NCBI GenBank assembly: GCA_003243425.1
Contig: QFQP01000031.1
Coordinates: forward strand, 1 to 64,000
From: Archangium gephyra
GTDB lineage: Bacteria; Myxococcota; Myxococcia; Myxococcales; Myxococcaceae
Length of the DNA: 64,000 bases
Direction of reading: 5' to 3'
The notes below the pieces were generated by a model. It ran no database searches, had not been told where the DNA came from, and was given only the letters and a program-made list of their open reading frames with translations. Within the stretch, counting starts at the first letter, position 1; each line of letters starts with the position of its first letter. The translations under genes and the position numbers were made by a program. Below are positions 1 to 9,255 of the stretch, in pieces.

Positions 1-172
1 TGGTTCAGACCAGACATGCCGGCCTCGACCGCCCCGATGGTCGTAATTTGCATCAACACCCGAACCCCTCCACGCCGCGTATCAGGGCAGAAGGTAGCGA
101 AAATACGGGTGCACGCAAGAAAGACTGACAAACGACAATCGTGTAGCAGTCTGTATGTGTCGTACAAGGTAA

Positions 173-203
173 GGGCAGCTCACCCAACGTCGGGGAGCTG
201 CCC
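173..203 (-). terminator. Hairpin downstream of the Cys-rich secreted protein gene
   Basis: A perfect 9-bp inverted repeat (173-181 with 195-203, 13-nt loop) lies 25 bases past the stop of the minus-strand gene that ends at 228. No clear T-run follows on the minus strand, so this could be a weak intrinsic terminator or an mRNA-stabilising hairpin. Nothing else recognisable lies in bases 1-172. Confidence 0.45.
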
Positions 204-227
204 TCACATCATTTCAACCCGCTTTCT

Positions 228-1562
228 TCAGTGGCCGCCGAGGCTGGCGCCCGTGCTGGGGATCGCGCAGGCGACGGGCTCCTGAGAGGCGTTCACGTTG
301 CTCTGGGTGTAGGTGGCGATGACCGAGGCCGGCGTGAAGGCGCCGATCTTCTGCACCGGAGGCCAGGTGACCTGACCCTGGTCGACGGCGCACTCCGCGG
401 TGTCGTCACACTTGAACTTGTGGTTCGGGTCGATGACGCCGACGCGGCCGATGTGCGGGCAGTGCAGCTCGGGGTGCGTGGGGATCATGAAGTGGTGCTT
501 GAACTTGCAGGTCACAGAATTGCCAGCCAGAGGGCGGTTCGGACCGCAGGCATCCGAGTACAAAGGCAGGCTGTTCATGTAATCCAGACACTCCTGCTCG
601 CTCGCGTACTGGCGGGTGGCGGGGTTATTGGCGCAGAACATCGTGTGGTACTTGCAGATGTCCTTCACGCCCCAGCGGTCGCTGAGCTGCGCGGTCTGCA
701 CGAAGGTCTCGACCCAGTCGCGGAGGCCGGCGGTGGGCACCACGTCGAAGGTCTGCACCTTGGTTTCGCAGCCCTCGAAGACGATGCGCTGCTCCTGGTA
801 CTTGTCGGCGTAGGGCTGGGCACCGCGCAGGAACGAACCACCGAAGGTCGAACCCTGGCTCCAGACCTTGCCGTCAGCCGAGACATCCAGGCGGGCCGGC
901 TTCGTGGGGTCGACCGCGGTGTCGTACAGCCAATACCCGTGGTTCAGACCGGCGAAGGCCAGACCGAGATATTCGGCGACGTCGGTGATGCCCGTATAGG
1001 TGCCGATGCCGTAGGGCACGGTGAACGCCACGTCAGGCTCGAACACCGTCGAGAGGCCACCTTCGAACTGCGGCGTGTTGAAGCAGGCGTTCTCGTTGGC
1101 CGCGCCCTGGAACAGCGCGCCGAAGGTGAAGATGGTGGTGAGGCGGGCGGCGTCGATCTCCATGTCGTTCTGCTGGCAGCCGTAGTCGTGGCGCTTGAGC
1201 GGCGCGCAGCTGCGCAGCGGGCGCGGCGTCACCGTCAGCCACTTGAGCGGCTGCACGAGACGGCAGATCGGCTCGAGCTGGTAGATCTGCTGACCGGCCG
1301 ACCCGAGCACGAGGTCGACGGCCGGGTTGCACTCACACTTGTCCTTCGCCAACGCACGCACACCGTCGCAGCACGCCGCGAGGTTGGTGGGCAGCCCGAG
1401 CGGGCCACTTGTCTGCTGACAGGCAGCGATGCCGCCCAGGTCAGCAATACACTCATTCGTATTGGTTGGTTTGGCCTGAGGCTGCGGCCACCAGGCCATC
1501 GCCATCATGGGCGTCACCAGACATCCAACTGCCAGCATCCTCCCGAGCAGATTCTTTCGCAT
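228..1562 (-). CDS. Secreted cysteine-rich protein with NTF2-like core, eukaryote-like
   Basis: 444 residues starting with a typical Sec signal peptide (MRKNLLGRMLAVGCLVTPMM, cleavage near MAMA-WW). The mature part has three zones. An N-terminal Cys-rich segment with a paired CC (about residues 38-100) recalls four-helix lipid-transfer or saposin-like folds. A central segment (about 130-290) reads like an NTF2/SnoaL cone, with a run of hydrophobic and aromatic residues around FGALFQG and YGIGTYTGITDVAEYL. A C-terminal Cys/His-rich tail contains CKFKHHFM and HCPHIG. From memory, secreted proteins of diatoms and other algae look similar; this is recollection, not a search. Function is unknown. 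It stands alone, with 275 bases of upstream sequence and a hairpin after the stop. Confidence 0.75.
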   Translation of the reverse strand: MRKNLLGRMLAVGCLVTPMMAMAWWPQPQAKPTNTNECIADLGGIAACQQTSGPLGLPTNLAACCDGVRALAKDKCECNPAVDLVLGSAGQQIYQLEPICRLVQPLKWLTVTPRPLRSCAPLKRHDYGCQQNDMEIDAARLTTIFTFGALFQGAANENACFNTPQFEGGLSTVFEPDVAFTVPYGIGTYTGITDVAEYLGLAFAGLNHGYWLYDTAVDPTKPARLDVSADGKVWSQGSTFGGSFLRGAQPYADKYQEQRIVFEGCETKVQTFDVVPTAGLRDWVETFVQTAQLSDRWGVKDICKYHTMFCANNPATRQYASEQECLDYMNSLPLYSDACGPNRPLAGNSVTCKFKHHFMIPTHPELHCPHIGRVGVIDPNHKFKCDDTAECAVDQGQVTWPPVQKIGAFTPASVIATYTQSNVNASQEPVACAIPSTGASLGGH

Positions 1563-1837
1563 GCCGATACCCCTCTCACTGATGACCCACCGTGAGCCGC
1601 CCGGCGAAATCGCCCCGGGTCACTCGGGTCCATCGGTGCCGCCCAGCGCAAAGCGCCCCGGCAACACGAAGACTGCGACAGTCCCGCGGTAACGGCAATT
1701 TGGGTGTTTGTGTTGTTTGGGAGTTTTTTCGGCGTGAATGCGCGGGTTTACAGCTGATCAAACGACAGGAAGACACATGTCAGGGTCATGCCTACGATTG
1801 ACAATCACCCAGCAGGTACGCAAATCCGACCCGGTGC

Positions 1838-2293
1838 TCAGTGACCCGGGTCAGGGAGCGGCTTTCCGGTCTCCACGAAGCTCTTCACGCTCGAGACGAA
1901 GACGAGCCAACCGTCTTTGTTGTGCGCGTAGCCGGGGTCGTCAGCATCGATTTCGTCGTGGGTCACGGTGAGCTGCGTGGCGAAGCCGTGGTCCTTCAGC
2001 TCGTAGGCGACGCGCGACTCGAAGACCTTCGGGCCCTTCTGCCAGAGCGGCCCCGCGCGGTGCTTCACCACGAAGCGCGAACCTTCTTCGTAGGCGAGCA
2101 CCTCACCCAGCACGTGCACCGCTTCTCCTCCCTTGCCGTCGGGGCCCACGTATTCGTACGGAGCGCCGGGCTTGAACGTCGAGACGAGCCGGCTGCCGAA
2201 GTAGAGCGCGGCGACGCCTTCTGGCTTCGTGAGGGCGTCGAAGACGACCTGCGGCGTGGCGGCGATGTAGAGCGAGGCGGTGATGGTTTTCAT
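1838..2293 (-). CDS. SRPBCC / AHSA1-family protein
   Basis: 151 residues from ATG at 2293; a longer in-frame start at 2377 would overlap the divergent regulator and add a non-homologous leader, so it was rejected. The sequence opens MKTITASLYIAATPQVVFDAL, the usual start of the activator of Hsp90 ATPase homologue 1-like (START/Bet v1) fold, and continues with the GPDGKGGEAVHVLGEVLAYEEG strand-turn-strand region seen in this family. These are small cytosolic proteins with a hydrophobic cavity; substrates are usually unknown. It is transcribed divergently from an AraC-type regulator 49 bases away, a common arrangement in which the regulator controls the SRPBCC gene. Confidence 0.85.
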   Translation of the reverse strand: MKTITASLYIAATPQVVFDALTKPEGVAALYFGSRLVSTFKPGAPYEYVGPDGKGGEAVHVLGEVLAYEEGSRFVVKHRAGPLWQKGPKVFESRVAYELKDHGFATQLTVTHDEIDADDPGYAHNKDGWLVFVSSVKSFVETGKPLPDPGH

Positions 2294-2342
2294 GCCGGCA
2301 CCGTAAGCGCCGGCCGCTCGTGAAGGCTTGAAGGAACGCGAC

Positions 2343-3152
2343 ATGGCGCGACTGAAGAGGGCACCTCCGCGCGGCATCGTGAAGACCGCAGCCGACTTCG
2401 CCTTTGCGCAACACCACGCGCGCTACGAGGTGGACGCGCCGTTGGACCGCAGCATCGAGCACTGGTGGTCGGTCGCGTGGAAGCTGCCGGCGGGCAAGCG
2501 CCACGCGGCGACCACGCTCGCGCACCCCTCGATTCACGTGGTGTGGGAAGGCGACGAGGTGCGCGTGGTGGGCGTGAAGAAGGGGCGCTTCACGCGCGTG
2601 CTCGAAGGCGAAGCGCGCGCGTTCGCCGCGAAGTTCAGGCCGGGCGCGTTCCGCGGGTTGCTCGGAAAATCAGTCTCGACGTTGACCGACCGCGTGGTTC
2701 CGTTCAGCGCGGTGGTGGGCGCTCGCAAGGCGCGCGCGTACCTCGACGCCATGCAGGCTTCGGGTGACGACGATGCCCGCGTGCGCTTCGCGACGAGGTT
2801 CTTCCTCGACGTGCTTCCGCCTCCGGCGCACGACGCCGAGTTGCTCGCCGCCCTGGTGCACGCGGCGACGGAGGACCGAACCCTCACGACTGTCGAGGCG
2901 CTGAGGGAACGCGCGGGCCTGCATCTGCGGGAGCTGCAGCGTTGGTTTCGCGACGCCGTCGGCATCTCTCCGAAGTGGATGATTCAGCGCTACCGTCTGC
3001 ACGACGCGCTCCTGGAGCTCGAAGCGGGAAACCGGTCGCTGGCGCAGGTCGCAGCGGCGCTCGGCTACGCCGACCAGGCCCATTTCTCTCGCGACTTCAA
3101 GGCGTTGGTCGGCTTTCCACCGTCGCGGTACGCCGCTGGCTCTCGGCCGTGA
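2343..3152 (+). CDS. AraC-family transcriptional regulator
   Basis: 269 residues. ATG at 2343 is preferred over the in-frame TTG at 2328 because AAGGA at 2331-2335 sits 7 bases upstream of it. The N-terminal 170 residues resemble the cupin-like DUF6597 sensor domain found ahead of AraC helix-turn-helix pairs. The C-terminal 100 residues hold two HTH motifs, the second containing SLAQVAAALGYADQAHFSRDFK, which is diagnostic of AraC/XylS DNA-binding domains. It is divergent from the SRPBCC gene, which is its likely target. The ligand cannot be told from the sequence. Confidence 0.88.
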   Translation: MARLKRAPPRGIVKTAADFAFAQHHARYEVDAPLDRSIEHWWSVAWKLPAGKRHAATTLAHPSIHVVWEGDEVRVVGVKKGRFTRVLEGEARAFAAKFRPGAFRGLLGKSVSTLTDRVVPFSAVVGARKARAYLDAMQASGDDDARVRFATRFFLDVLPPPAHDAELLAALVHAATEDRTLTTVEALRERAGLHLRELQRWFRDAVGISPKWMIQRYRLHDALLELEAGNRSLAQVAAALGYADQAHFSRDFKALVGFPPSRYAAGSRP

Positions 3153-3171
3153 CCATGGTTACGTGTGAGCC

Positions 3172-3561
3172 ATGGCAAACGGAACTCTGGAACTGACCGA
3201 GAAGAACTTCGAAGACACGCTCAAGAAGGGCGGCATTCTCATCATCGACTTCTGGGCCGCCTGGTGTGGCCCCTGTAAGGCGTTCGCGCCGACGTTCGAG
3301 GCGGCGGCCGGCAAGCACGAAGACATCACGTTCGCGAAGGTGAACACCGACGTCGAGAAGGGCCTCGCGCAGGCGTTCGAGATCCGCGGCATTCCCACGC
3401 TCGCCATCTTCCGTGACGGCATTCTGCTCGGGCAGAACTCGGGCGCGTTGCCTGCGGCGGCCTTCGAGCAGGTCATCGAGCAGGTGCGCGGCGTCGACAT
3501 GAACAAGGTGAAGGCCGAAGTGGCGGCCGCGCAGGCGAAGCAGGAACAGCCCAGGGCCTGA
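3172..3561 (+). CDS. trxA: Thioredoxin
   Basis: 129 residues with the classic active site WCGPC (about residues 30-34) in the context FWAAWCGPCKAF, and the cis-proline loop RGIPTLAIF (about residues 71-79). No signal peptide, so cytosolic. It reduces disulfides using electrons from thioredoxin reductase. The last 20 residues are an Ala/Gln/Lys-rich tail beyond the usual thioredoxin length of about 105-110. It lies 19 bases after the AraC gene and 20 bases before a secreted-protein gene; these may be read together but need not share a function. Confidence 0.95.
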   Translation: MANGTLELTEKNFEDTLKKGGILIIDFWAAWCGPCKAFAPTFEAAAGKHEDITFAKVNTDVEKGLAQAFEIRGIPTLAIFRDGILLGQNSGALPAAAFEQVIEQVRGVDMNKVKAEVAAAQAKQEQPRA

Positions 3562-3581
3562 AGGCGTTAGGGTCGTCCGCG

Positions 3582-4415
3582 ATGCGAAAGCTCCTTGCTG
3601 CGTTCGTCTTCTGTCTCGCCTCGGCCGCGTGGGCCGACATGACGATGGTCTCGGAGGTCACCTCGTCGGGGCGGCCCTCGCGCACCGTGACGTTGTCGGT
3701 GAAGGGCCCGCTGGCGCTCTTCGAGTTCAACGATGGCGCGGTGACGCGCAGCATGCTGCGCGATGGCGCCGCGAAGAAGATGTACGCCATCAACCACGAG
3801 AAGAAGGAGCTGACCGTCATCACCGAGGAAGACAGCCGTGAGCTCGAGGCGCGGCAGGAGGCGTTCCGCACTCAGTTGAAGGCGCAGCTCGAGAAGCTGC
3901 CGCCCGAGCAGCGCGCGCGCATGGAGGCCACGATGCTTGGCCCGCAGACGACCGGCACCGCGAAGGCGCCGAACTTCACGTACGAAAAGAAGAAGACGCC
4001 CGCGCGCAAGGTCAACGGCTTCTCGTGTCAGGACCACGTGGTGAAGCGCGATGGCGTGGAAGACGGCGAAGGCTGCTTCGCGTCGTGGAAGGACATCGGC
4101 ATGTCGGCCAATGACTTCAAGACGACGATGGAGAGCGCGATGCCGAACTCTTCGTCGCAGCAGATGCTGACGCAGGTGTTCGACGGGCAGGCGAGCGCGC
4201 CCGGGTTCCCGGTGTGGCGCAAGCGCACCGACAAACAGGGCAACTCGAGCGAGTCGACGGTGAAGTCGTTCTCGAAGAGCGCGCTGGGGCCCGAGAAGTT
4301 CGTGCTCCCGAAGGACTATGCGCAGAAGTCGATGGGCGAGGCGCTCAAGGCCCAGCCGGCGCCCCGGCAGCAGGCGCCGTCACCGGCTCCGGCGCCGGGC
4401 TCGAAGAAGAACTGA
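3582..4415 (+). CDS. Secreted DUF4412-like protein
   Basis: 277 residues with a Sec signal peptide (MRKLLAAFVFCLASAAWA). The mature N-terminal part (residues 20-90) has the strand pattern of DUF4412-type periplasmic proteins: short beta strands, SMLRDGAAKKMYAINHEKKE, then a charged helix. A coiled-coil-like helix (about 85-115) rich in Glu, Gln and Arg follows, then two Cys residues around FSCQD and EGCFASW that could pair. The C-terminus is Pro/Ala/Gln-rich and ends GSKKN. Function unknown; likely periplasmic. Confidence 0.75.
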   Translation: MRKLLAAFVFCLASAAWADMTMVSEVTSSGRPSRTVTLSVKGPLALFEFNDGAVTRSMLRDGAAKKMYAINHEKKELTVITEEDSRELEARQEAFRTQLKAQLEKLPPEQRARMEATMLGPQTTGTAKAPNFTYEKKKTPARKVNGFSCQDHVVKRDGVEDGEGCFASWKDIGMSANDFKTTMESAMPNSSSQQMLTQVFDGQASAPGFPVWRKRTDKQGNSSESTVKSFSKSALGPEKFVLPKDYAQKSMGEALKAQPAPRQQAPSPAPAPGSKKN

Positions 4416-4417
4416 AC

Positions 4418-5270
4418 TCACGACTCGAGCCGCCGCTTCGCTTCCCCGGCGGCGAGGGACAGCGGGGCTTGCGTCACGCACTGCAACCACCCGGCGCGGG
4501 CTTCATCGTGACGACCGAGCTCGGCCAGCAGCGTTCCCCAATTCAAGAGGCCCGAGCCGCCCTGCCAGCGCCACCGGTGTCTCGCGCCGGCTTCGTAGTG
4601 GGCGAGTGCGCGGGTCACGTCGCCCCGCGCACGGTGAAGCTCCGCCCCGTGGAACGCGAGGTTCCGTTCGGAAGCTGCGCGCACCACCGTCTGGTCGGCG
4701 TTGTGAAGGGCTGCTTCACAATCGTCGAGCGATTGTGATTCGCGATGAACGAAGGCCAGCGTGAGCCAGTATTCACATTGGTAGTCGTAGAGCTGCACGG
4801 CGTCGACGTTCTCGAGCAACGCACGCGCTTCACCGGCCCGGCCGAGCATCGTCAGGCTCCACGCCCTCGAGCAGCGCCGGCCGCCCTCCACGAGCGCGTG
4901 CTCCGACCTGAAGTCCAACAGCGCGAGTGCCTCGTCGTAGCGCCCAAGCTCCGAGAGGGGCTCGGCTGCGTTGACGCGGAGCAGCGCTTCGAGAAACGCG
5001 GTGGAAGCGTATTCGTGCAGCGCTGGCTTTTCCGCCACGGCTTTGGGCGTAGAGCCCGAGCGCCGTCGCGTACGGCACGAAGTCCCCGACCGAGAGCGTG
5101 GGCAACTGCTGGAGCAGCGCCTCGCCGTCGCCGTCGACGTTGAGTTGTTCTGCCGCGGACCTTTCGTGATTCAGCAACACCGGCAATCGATCGACCGAAG
5201 GTTGCCTCACGAAGACTGCTACCGCCGCCAGCGCCAACACCGCCCCGAAGACGACCGCCACCACGTCCAT
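4418..5270 (-). pseudogene. Membrane-anchored TPR protein, interrupted by a frameshift
   Basis: Two overlapping minus-strand frames together make one sensible protein. The first begins at ATG 5270 with a membrane anchor (MDVVAVVFGAVLALAAVAVF) and runs through VGDFVPYATALGLYAQS. The second continues from about 5038 with EKPALHEYASTAFLEAL and a series of TPR-like helical repeats (RYDEALALLDF, DVTRALAHYEAG, RHDEARAGWLQC) to the stop at 4418. Removing one base from the run of four T (plus strand 5028-5031) joins the frames into about 283 residues. This could be a real frameshift mutation or a homopolymer sequencing error. If intact, it would be a single-pass protein with a TPR scaffold facing one side of the membrane. 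Confidence 0.6.
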
Positions 5271-5307
5271 GGACGCGTACCGTACCGCGACTACGCTGCG
5301 CGCCCGC

Positions 5308-6987
5308 ATGTCACTCGCGTTGCTTGCAGGCGCCGTGCTCGCCGTTCTCGCGCTCGGCTACCGCTTTTATGGAGGCTTCGTCGCCCGCCAGTACGCGCTC
5401 GACGACGCGACCCCCACGCCGGCCACCGTTCACGAAGACGGTGTCGACTTCGTGCCCACGCGGCCCTTCTATCTGCTGGGCCAGCACTTCTCGGCCATCG
5501 CCGCGGCCGGCCCCATCGCCGGTCCCATTCTCGCGGCGCAGCAGTTCGGTTGGCTCCCCGCGCTGTTGTGGATCTGTGTTGGCGTGGTGTTCATCGGCGC
5601 CGTTCACGACCTCTCGACGCTGGTGGCCAGCGTTCGTCACGACGCGAAGTCGATCGCCGAAGTGGTCAAGGTGCAGCTCGGGCCGCGCGCCGGCGTGGCG
5701 ATGCTGGTCTTCATCTGGGTCGCGCTCGTGTACGTCATCGTCGCCTTCACCGACGTGACCGCGTCGACCTTCGTGCAGGGCGACCCCGAGCTCGAAGGGC
5801 TCACCTTCGACTTCCACCCGGGTGGTGCGGTCGCCGCCGCGTCGACGATGTACCTGCTGCTGGCCATCGTGCTCGGGCTGGTCGACAAGTTCCTCAAGCC
5901 GAAGCTGTGGCTCTCCACCGTCATCTTCGTGCCGGCGACGCTCGCGGTGGTCTGGCTCGGTACGAAGCTCTCGACGTTCATCAGCTTCGGCCCCGTCACC
6001 TGGGGCGTGTTGATTCTCGCGTACTGCTTCGTGGCCTCGCTCGCGCCGATGTGGCTGCTCCTGCAGCCGCGCGGCTACCTCGGCGGCTTCATCCTCTACC
6101 TCGCGCTCGCCGCGGGCATCATCGGCCTCTTCTTCGGCGGCTTCGAGGTGCATCTGCCGGCGTTCAAGGGCTTCTCCGTCGGCGGGGGCACGGGCACGCT
6201 CTTCCCCTTTCTCTTCGTCACCATCGCGTGCGGTGCGTGCAGCGGGTTTCACGGCCTCGTCTGCAGCGGCACCACCAGCAAGCAGATCGCCAGGGAGTCG
6301 CACTGCCACCCGGTGGGCTTCGGCGCCATGTTGCTCGAGGGCTTCGTGGCGGTCATCGCGCTGGCGACGGCGATGGTCATCTCCGGCAGCGAAATGACGG
6401 GCAAGGCGCCGGGCACCATCTACGGCATCGGGCTCGGGCGCTTCGTCGCGGTGGTGCTCGGTGAAAGACACCTCGCGGTCGCCACCACCTTCGGCGCGAT
6501 GGCCTTCAGCACCTTCGTGTTCGACACGCTCGACGTGTCGACGCGGCTCGGGCGCTACATTCTCCAGGAGCTCTTCGGCTGGAAGTCGCGCGCTGGTGGG
6601 CTCATCGCCACCGCGCTCACCGCCGGCGCGCCGATGTCGTTCATCTTCATCGCCACGCCTGGCAGCTGGCGCAGCTTCTGGACGCTCTTCGGCACCTCGA
6701 ACCAGTTGCTGGCGGCGCTGTCGTTGATGGGCGTGTCGGTGTGGCTGCAGCGCATGGGCAAGCGCTACTGGTACACGCTGGTGCCGACGGTGCTCGTCTC
6801 GCTCGTCACCGTCAGCTCGCTGGTGCTGCAGATCGCCGACGGCCTGCGCGGCGATGCCACTGCGGTGGTGCGCATCAACGCCATCGTCGCGTTCACGTTG
6901 CTGGCGCTGGCCGCGAACCTGTTGTGGCTCGGGGCGCGCGCCCTGGTCCGTGGCCGACAGGTGACACTCGGCTCCGCAGCGGCGTGA
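5308..6987 (+). CDS. cstA: CstA-family carbon starvation transporter
   Basis: 559 residues with about 15 hydrophobic segments. CstA signatures include FYGGFVARQYALDD near the start, RPFYLLGQHFSAIAAAGPIAGPI (about residues 50-72), and the central ACGACSGFHGLVCSGTTSKQ with paired cysteines. The family imports pyruvate and/or peptides during carbon limitation. It is shorter than E. coli CstA (701 residues) but matches the short CstA form. ATG 5308 is preferred to ATG 5269 because it directly precedes the first membrane helix. The 5269 start codon would sit inside the start of the divergent TPR gene, at CCATGG. Confidence 0.93.
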   Translation: MSLALLAGAVLAVLALGYRFYGGFVARQYALDDATPTPATVHEDGVDFVPTRPFYLLGQHFSAIAAAGPIAGPILAAQQFGWLPALLWICVGVVFIGAVHDLSTLVASVRHDAKSIAEVVKVQLGPRAGVAMLVFIWVALVYVIVAFTDVTASTFVQGDPELEGLTFDFHPGGAVAAASTMYLLLAIVLGLVDKFLKPKLWLSTVIFVPATLAVVWLGTKLSTFISFGPVTWGVLILAYCFVASLAPMWLLLQPRGYLGGFILYLALAAGIIGLFFGGFEVHLPAFKGFSVGGGTGTLFPFLFVTIACGACSGFHGLVCSGTTSKQIARESHCHPVGFGAMLLEGFVAVIALATAMVISGSEMTGKAPGTIYGIGLGRFVAVVLGERHLAVATTFGAMAFSTFVFDTLDVSTRLGRYILQELFGWKSRAGGLIATALTAGAPMSFIFIATPGSWRSFWTLFGTSNQLLAALSLMGVSVWLQRMGKRYWYTLVPTVLVSLVTVSSLVLQIADGLRGDATAVVRINAIVAFTLLALAANLLWLGARALVRGRQVTLGSAAA

Positions 6988-7000
6988 CGTGCGCTCGCGT

Positions 7001-8449
7001 ATGGTGCCCGCCGTGCGAAGGCTCTTCATCGCCAGCTGCGTGACGTGGTTCGCGGGTTGTCAGTGTGTGTCGGTGCCCGAGCGCGAGTACGCGTGCGAAT
7101 CGTCGGCCGACTGTCTCACCGGCGAGGCGTGCGTTTCGCAGCGTTGTGTCGCACCCCGGGTCGACGGCGGTTTCGATGCGGGGCTCGACGCCGGTTCGGT
7201 GGACGCAGGCGGGGTCGACGCCGGTCACGACGCAGGGGGCTTCGATGCGGGCGCTGGCGACGCAGGCGCCGACGCGGGGTGGTCGATGTGCAACGCGTGG
7301 GCGTGCGTGACCGCTTCATGGCCCGAGCGCAGCGACGCGGGCACCGGCGCCGCGGTCGCGTTCGGCCCCATTCCGGCCGACCTCGACGGCGGTGAGTTCG
7401 GTTGGTTCGGTGGCGTGTTGTTGCCCGACGGTCGCGTGCTGGCGATTCCGAACTCCTCGACGCGGTTCCTCACGTTCGACCCACGCACCCTGGAGGTCGC
7501 ACCGTTCGGCGCGCCGCTCGACGTGCCGGAGCCCCCCACCGGGCAACGATGGCCGCGCTCCTATGCGGGCGGCGTGCTGCACCCCAATGGGCTCGTGTAC
7601 GTGTTCCCATACCAGGCCCGGGCGATCCTCGAAGTGAACCCGGCCGATGGTGGCTGGCGCGAGGTGGGGCGCAACCTGCTGCGCGCCGACGGTGGCGCTC
7701 CGCACTACGTCGGCGGCGTCGTCGACGCATACGGCACCGTGTGGAGCGCGTCGGAGTCGTCGGAAGAGTCGGTGTCCATCGTGCGCTACGACCCCCAGAG
7801 CCAGAGCTCGGCGCTCTTCGGCCCGTCGAACGTGAGCAAGCCGCGCTGGGGCGGCTGGTGGGGCATGGCGCGACTGCCCGACGACTCGCTCCTGGCCTTC
7901 CCCAAGGAGTACGGCAACGGTCCCAGCTACCTCTCGCCGTACATCCTCTCCATCAAGCCGGCGGCGGCGCTGGACGATGCGCAGTTCTCCGAGGTGGGCG
8001 GCTTCGATCTCGGCAAACCTGATGCCGGCTTCGCGGTGCAGGGCGGCTCGCTCACCTACGAAGGCGCGGTGTGCGCCACCCCCGCCGCGATGGACTCACG
8101 CTTCGTGTGCATCGTGAGCAACGGCTCGGGGACGACCGCCACGTTGCATGAGGGCCCGGTGAGCTATTGGGGCTTCAACGGCACGTTCTCCGACGGCCGC
8201 GTGTGGACCGCGCCCGACTCGGCCTCGCAGATGGTGAGCATCAACGGCAACGGTCAGGCGGCGGTGCGCTCCATCAACGCCACCAATCGCTACGGCTTCC
8301 TCGGCCTGGTGGCGACCCCGCAGGGCATGGTGCTCATTCCCGGTTCGCCGACACAGCGCGACTTCATGCTGGTGAGGCCCGGGGGGCTGCAGGGCAACGA
8401 CACGCGGCCGATGCCGGTGTTGCTCTCGCCGTACTTCAACAAGCTCTGA
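7001..8449 (+). CDS. Surface lipoprotein with Asp-Ala-Gly linker and propeller-like domain
   Basis: 482 residues. A lipoprotein signal peptide ends in the lipobox FAGC (MRRLFIASCVTWFAGC). A short Cys-rich module follows (CESSADCLTGEACVSQRC), then a low-complexity linker of repeated DAG/GFDAG units (about residues 55-95). The remaining 370 residues hold repeated beta-strand elements with Gly-Gly-Val-Leu motifs (GGVLLPDGRVLAIP, GGVLHPNGLVYVFP, GGVVDAYGTVWSAS), consistent with a beta-propeller. The start could also be GTG 6989 or GTG 7013. It lies 2 bases before the sigma-factor gene, so the two are probably co-transcribed. Function unknown; likely displayed on the outer membrane. Confidence 0.82.
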   Translation: MVPAVRRLFIASCVTWFAGCQCVSVPEREYACESSADCLTGEACVSQRCVAPRVDGGFDAGLDAGSVDAGGVDAGHDAGGFDAGAGDAGADAGWSMCNAWACVTASWPERSDAGTGAAVAFGPIPADLDGGEFGWFGGVLLPDGRVLAIPNSSTRFLTFDPRTLEVAPFGAPLDVPEPPTGQRWPRSYAGGVLHPNGLVYVFPYQARAILEVNPADGGWREVGRNLLRADGGAPHYVGGVVDAYGTVWSASESSEESVSIVRYDPQSQSSALFGPSNVSKPRWGGWWGMARLPDDSLLAFPKEYGNGPSYLSPYILSIKPAAALDDAQFSEVGGFDLGKPDAGFAVQGGSLTYEGAVCATPAAMDSRFVCIVSNGSGTTATLHEGPVSYWGFNGTFSDGRVWTAPDSASQMVSINGNGQAAVRSINATNRYGFLGLVATPQGMVLIPGSPTQRDFMLVRPGGLQGNDTRPMPVLLSPYFNKL

Positions 8450-8451
8450 AG

Positions 8452-9255
8452 ATGACTGCCTCTCTCGTCACGCAGGCAGTGGCTGCCTGGCCGTCGCTGC
8501 GCACGCGGCGCGCCGAGTTCGAGCAGTGGTTGTCGAGCAGGGCTCCGGAAGACACCTGGAGCACGCTCAACCTCGAAGACCTCGGGCTCTCGTTTCTCGC
8601 CTTGTCGGGCGATGCGGCGGCGGTCGTCGAGGTGGAGCGTCGGCTTCAACGTGTGGGGCGCCCGACGGCGGCGCGACGAGGTGACGACGATTTCGTCGAC
8701 GAAGTGCTGCAGCAGTCTCGACAGCGTCTGCTGGTCGGCGGCGCGCGCGCCAGGCTGCAGGCGTACCGGGGGCAGGGCGCGCTCGTTCAGTATCTCAAGG
8801 CGGTGGTCACGTCGGTGTCGGTCGACCTCGCGCGTAGCCGCAAGCCCGCCGAGACCAGTGATGGTGACGACGTGCTGCAGAAGCTGTCGGGCCCGGGTTC
8901 AGGCGCCGAATCGAAGTTGATGCACCTGTCGCATCGCGCGCACTTCACCAGGGCCTTCAAGGCGGCGCTGGCCACGTTGTCGGCCGAAGAGCGCACGTGG
9001 CTTCGCATGCGCTTCGTCGATGGGCTGTCGATTGATGCGGTGGGTACGGCCTTCGGCGTTCACCGCACGACGGCCATGCGCTGGCTCGAGAAGGCGCAGA
9101 ACACGTTGCTCAAGGAAACGCGCCGTCAGTTGTCCGACGCGTTGGCGTTGCCGCCGCGCGAGCTGGACAGCCTGATGGCGAGCCTGCGGCCGTCGCTCGC
9201 CGAGAATCTGTCGCGCCTGTTGCCGCGCGTAACGGGGCCGAAGCCGCGGCGTTGA
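8452..9255 (+). CDS. Sigma-70-family RNA polymerase sigma factor, myxobacterial type
   Basis: 267 residues from ATG 8452. Region 2 lies around ARLQAYRGQGALVQYLKAVV and SVDLARSRK. Region 4 carries LSAEERTWLRMRFVDGLSIDAVGTAFGVHRTTAMRWLEKA, a typical sigma-4 helix-turn-helix. The overall shape recalls the TIGR03001 group (sigma-70, Myxococcales family 1). A kinase with an N-terminal zinc-binding anti-sigma-like motif is encoded convergently nearby (10496-12271), making it a candidate partner. The long N-terminal extension of about 70 residues is unusual for plain ECF factors. Confidence 0.85.
   Translation: MTASLVTQAVAAWPSLRTRRAEFEQWLSSRAPEDTWSTLNLEDLGLSFLALSGDAAAVVEVERRLQRVGRPTAARRGDDDFVDEVLQQSRQRLLVGGARARLQAYRGQGALVQYLKAVVTSVSVDLARSRKPAETSDGDDVLQKLSGPGSGAESKLMHLSHRAHFTRAFKAALATLSAEERTWLRMRFVDGLSIDAVGTAFGVHRTTAMRWLEKAQNTLLKETRRQLSDALALPPRELDSLMASLRPSLAENLSRLLPRVTGPKPRR

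Noticed and set aside
3130..3171. Near-palindrome GTGACCATGGTTAC before the thioredoxin gene as an operator
   Set aside because: It is imperfect and overlaps the stop region of the previous gene, with no regulator that clearly fits.
5268..5310. Overlapping divergent starts in CCATGG as a designed regulatory overlap
   Set aside because: CstA more probably starts at 5308, directly before its first membrane helix, so no overlap is required.
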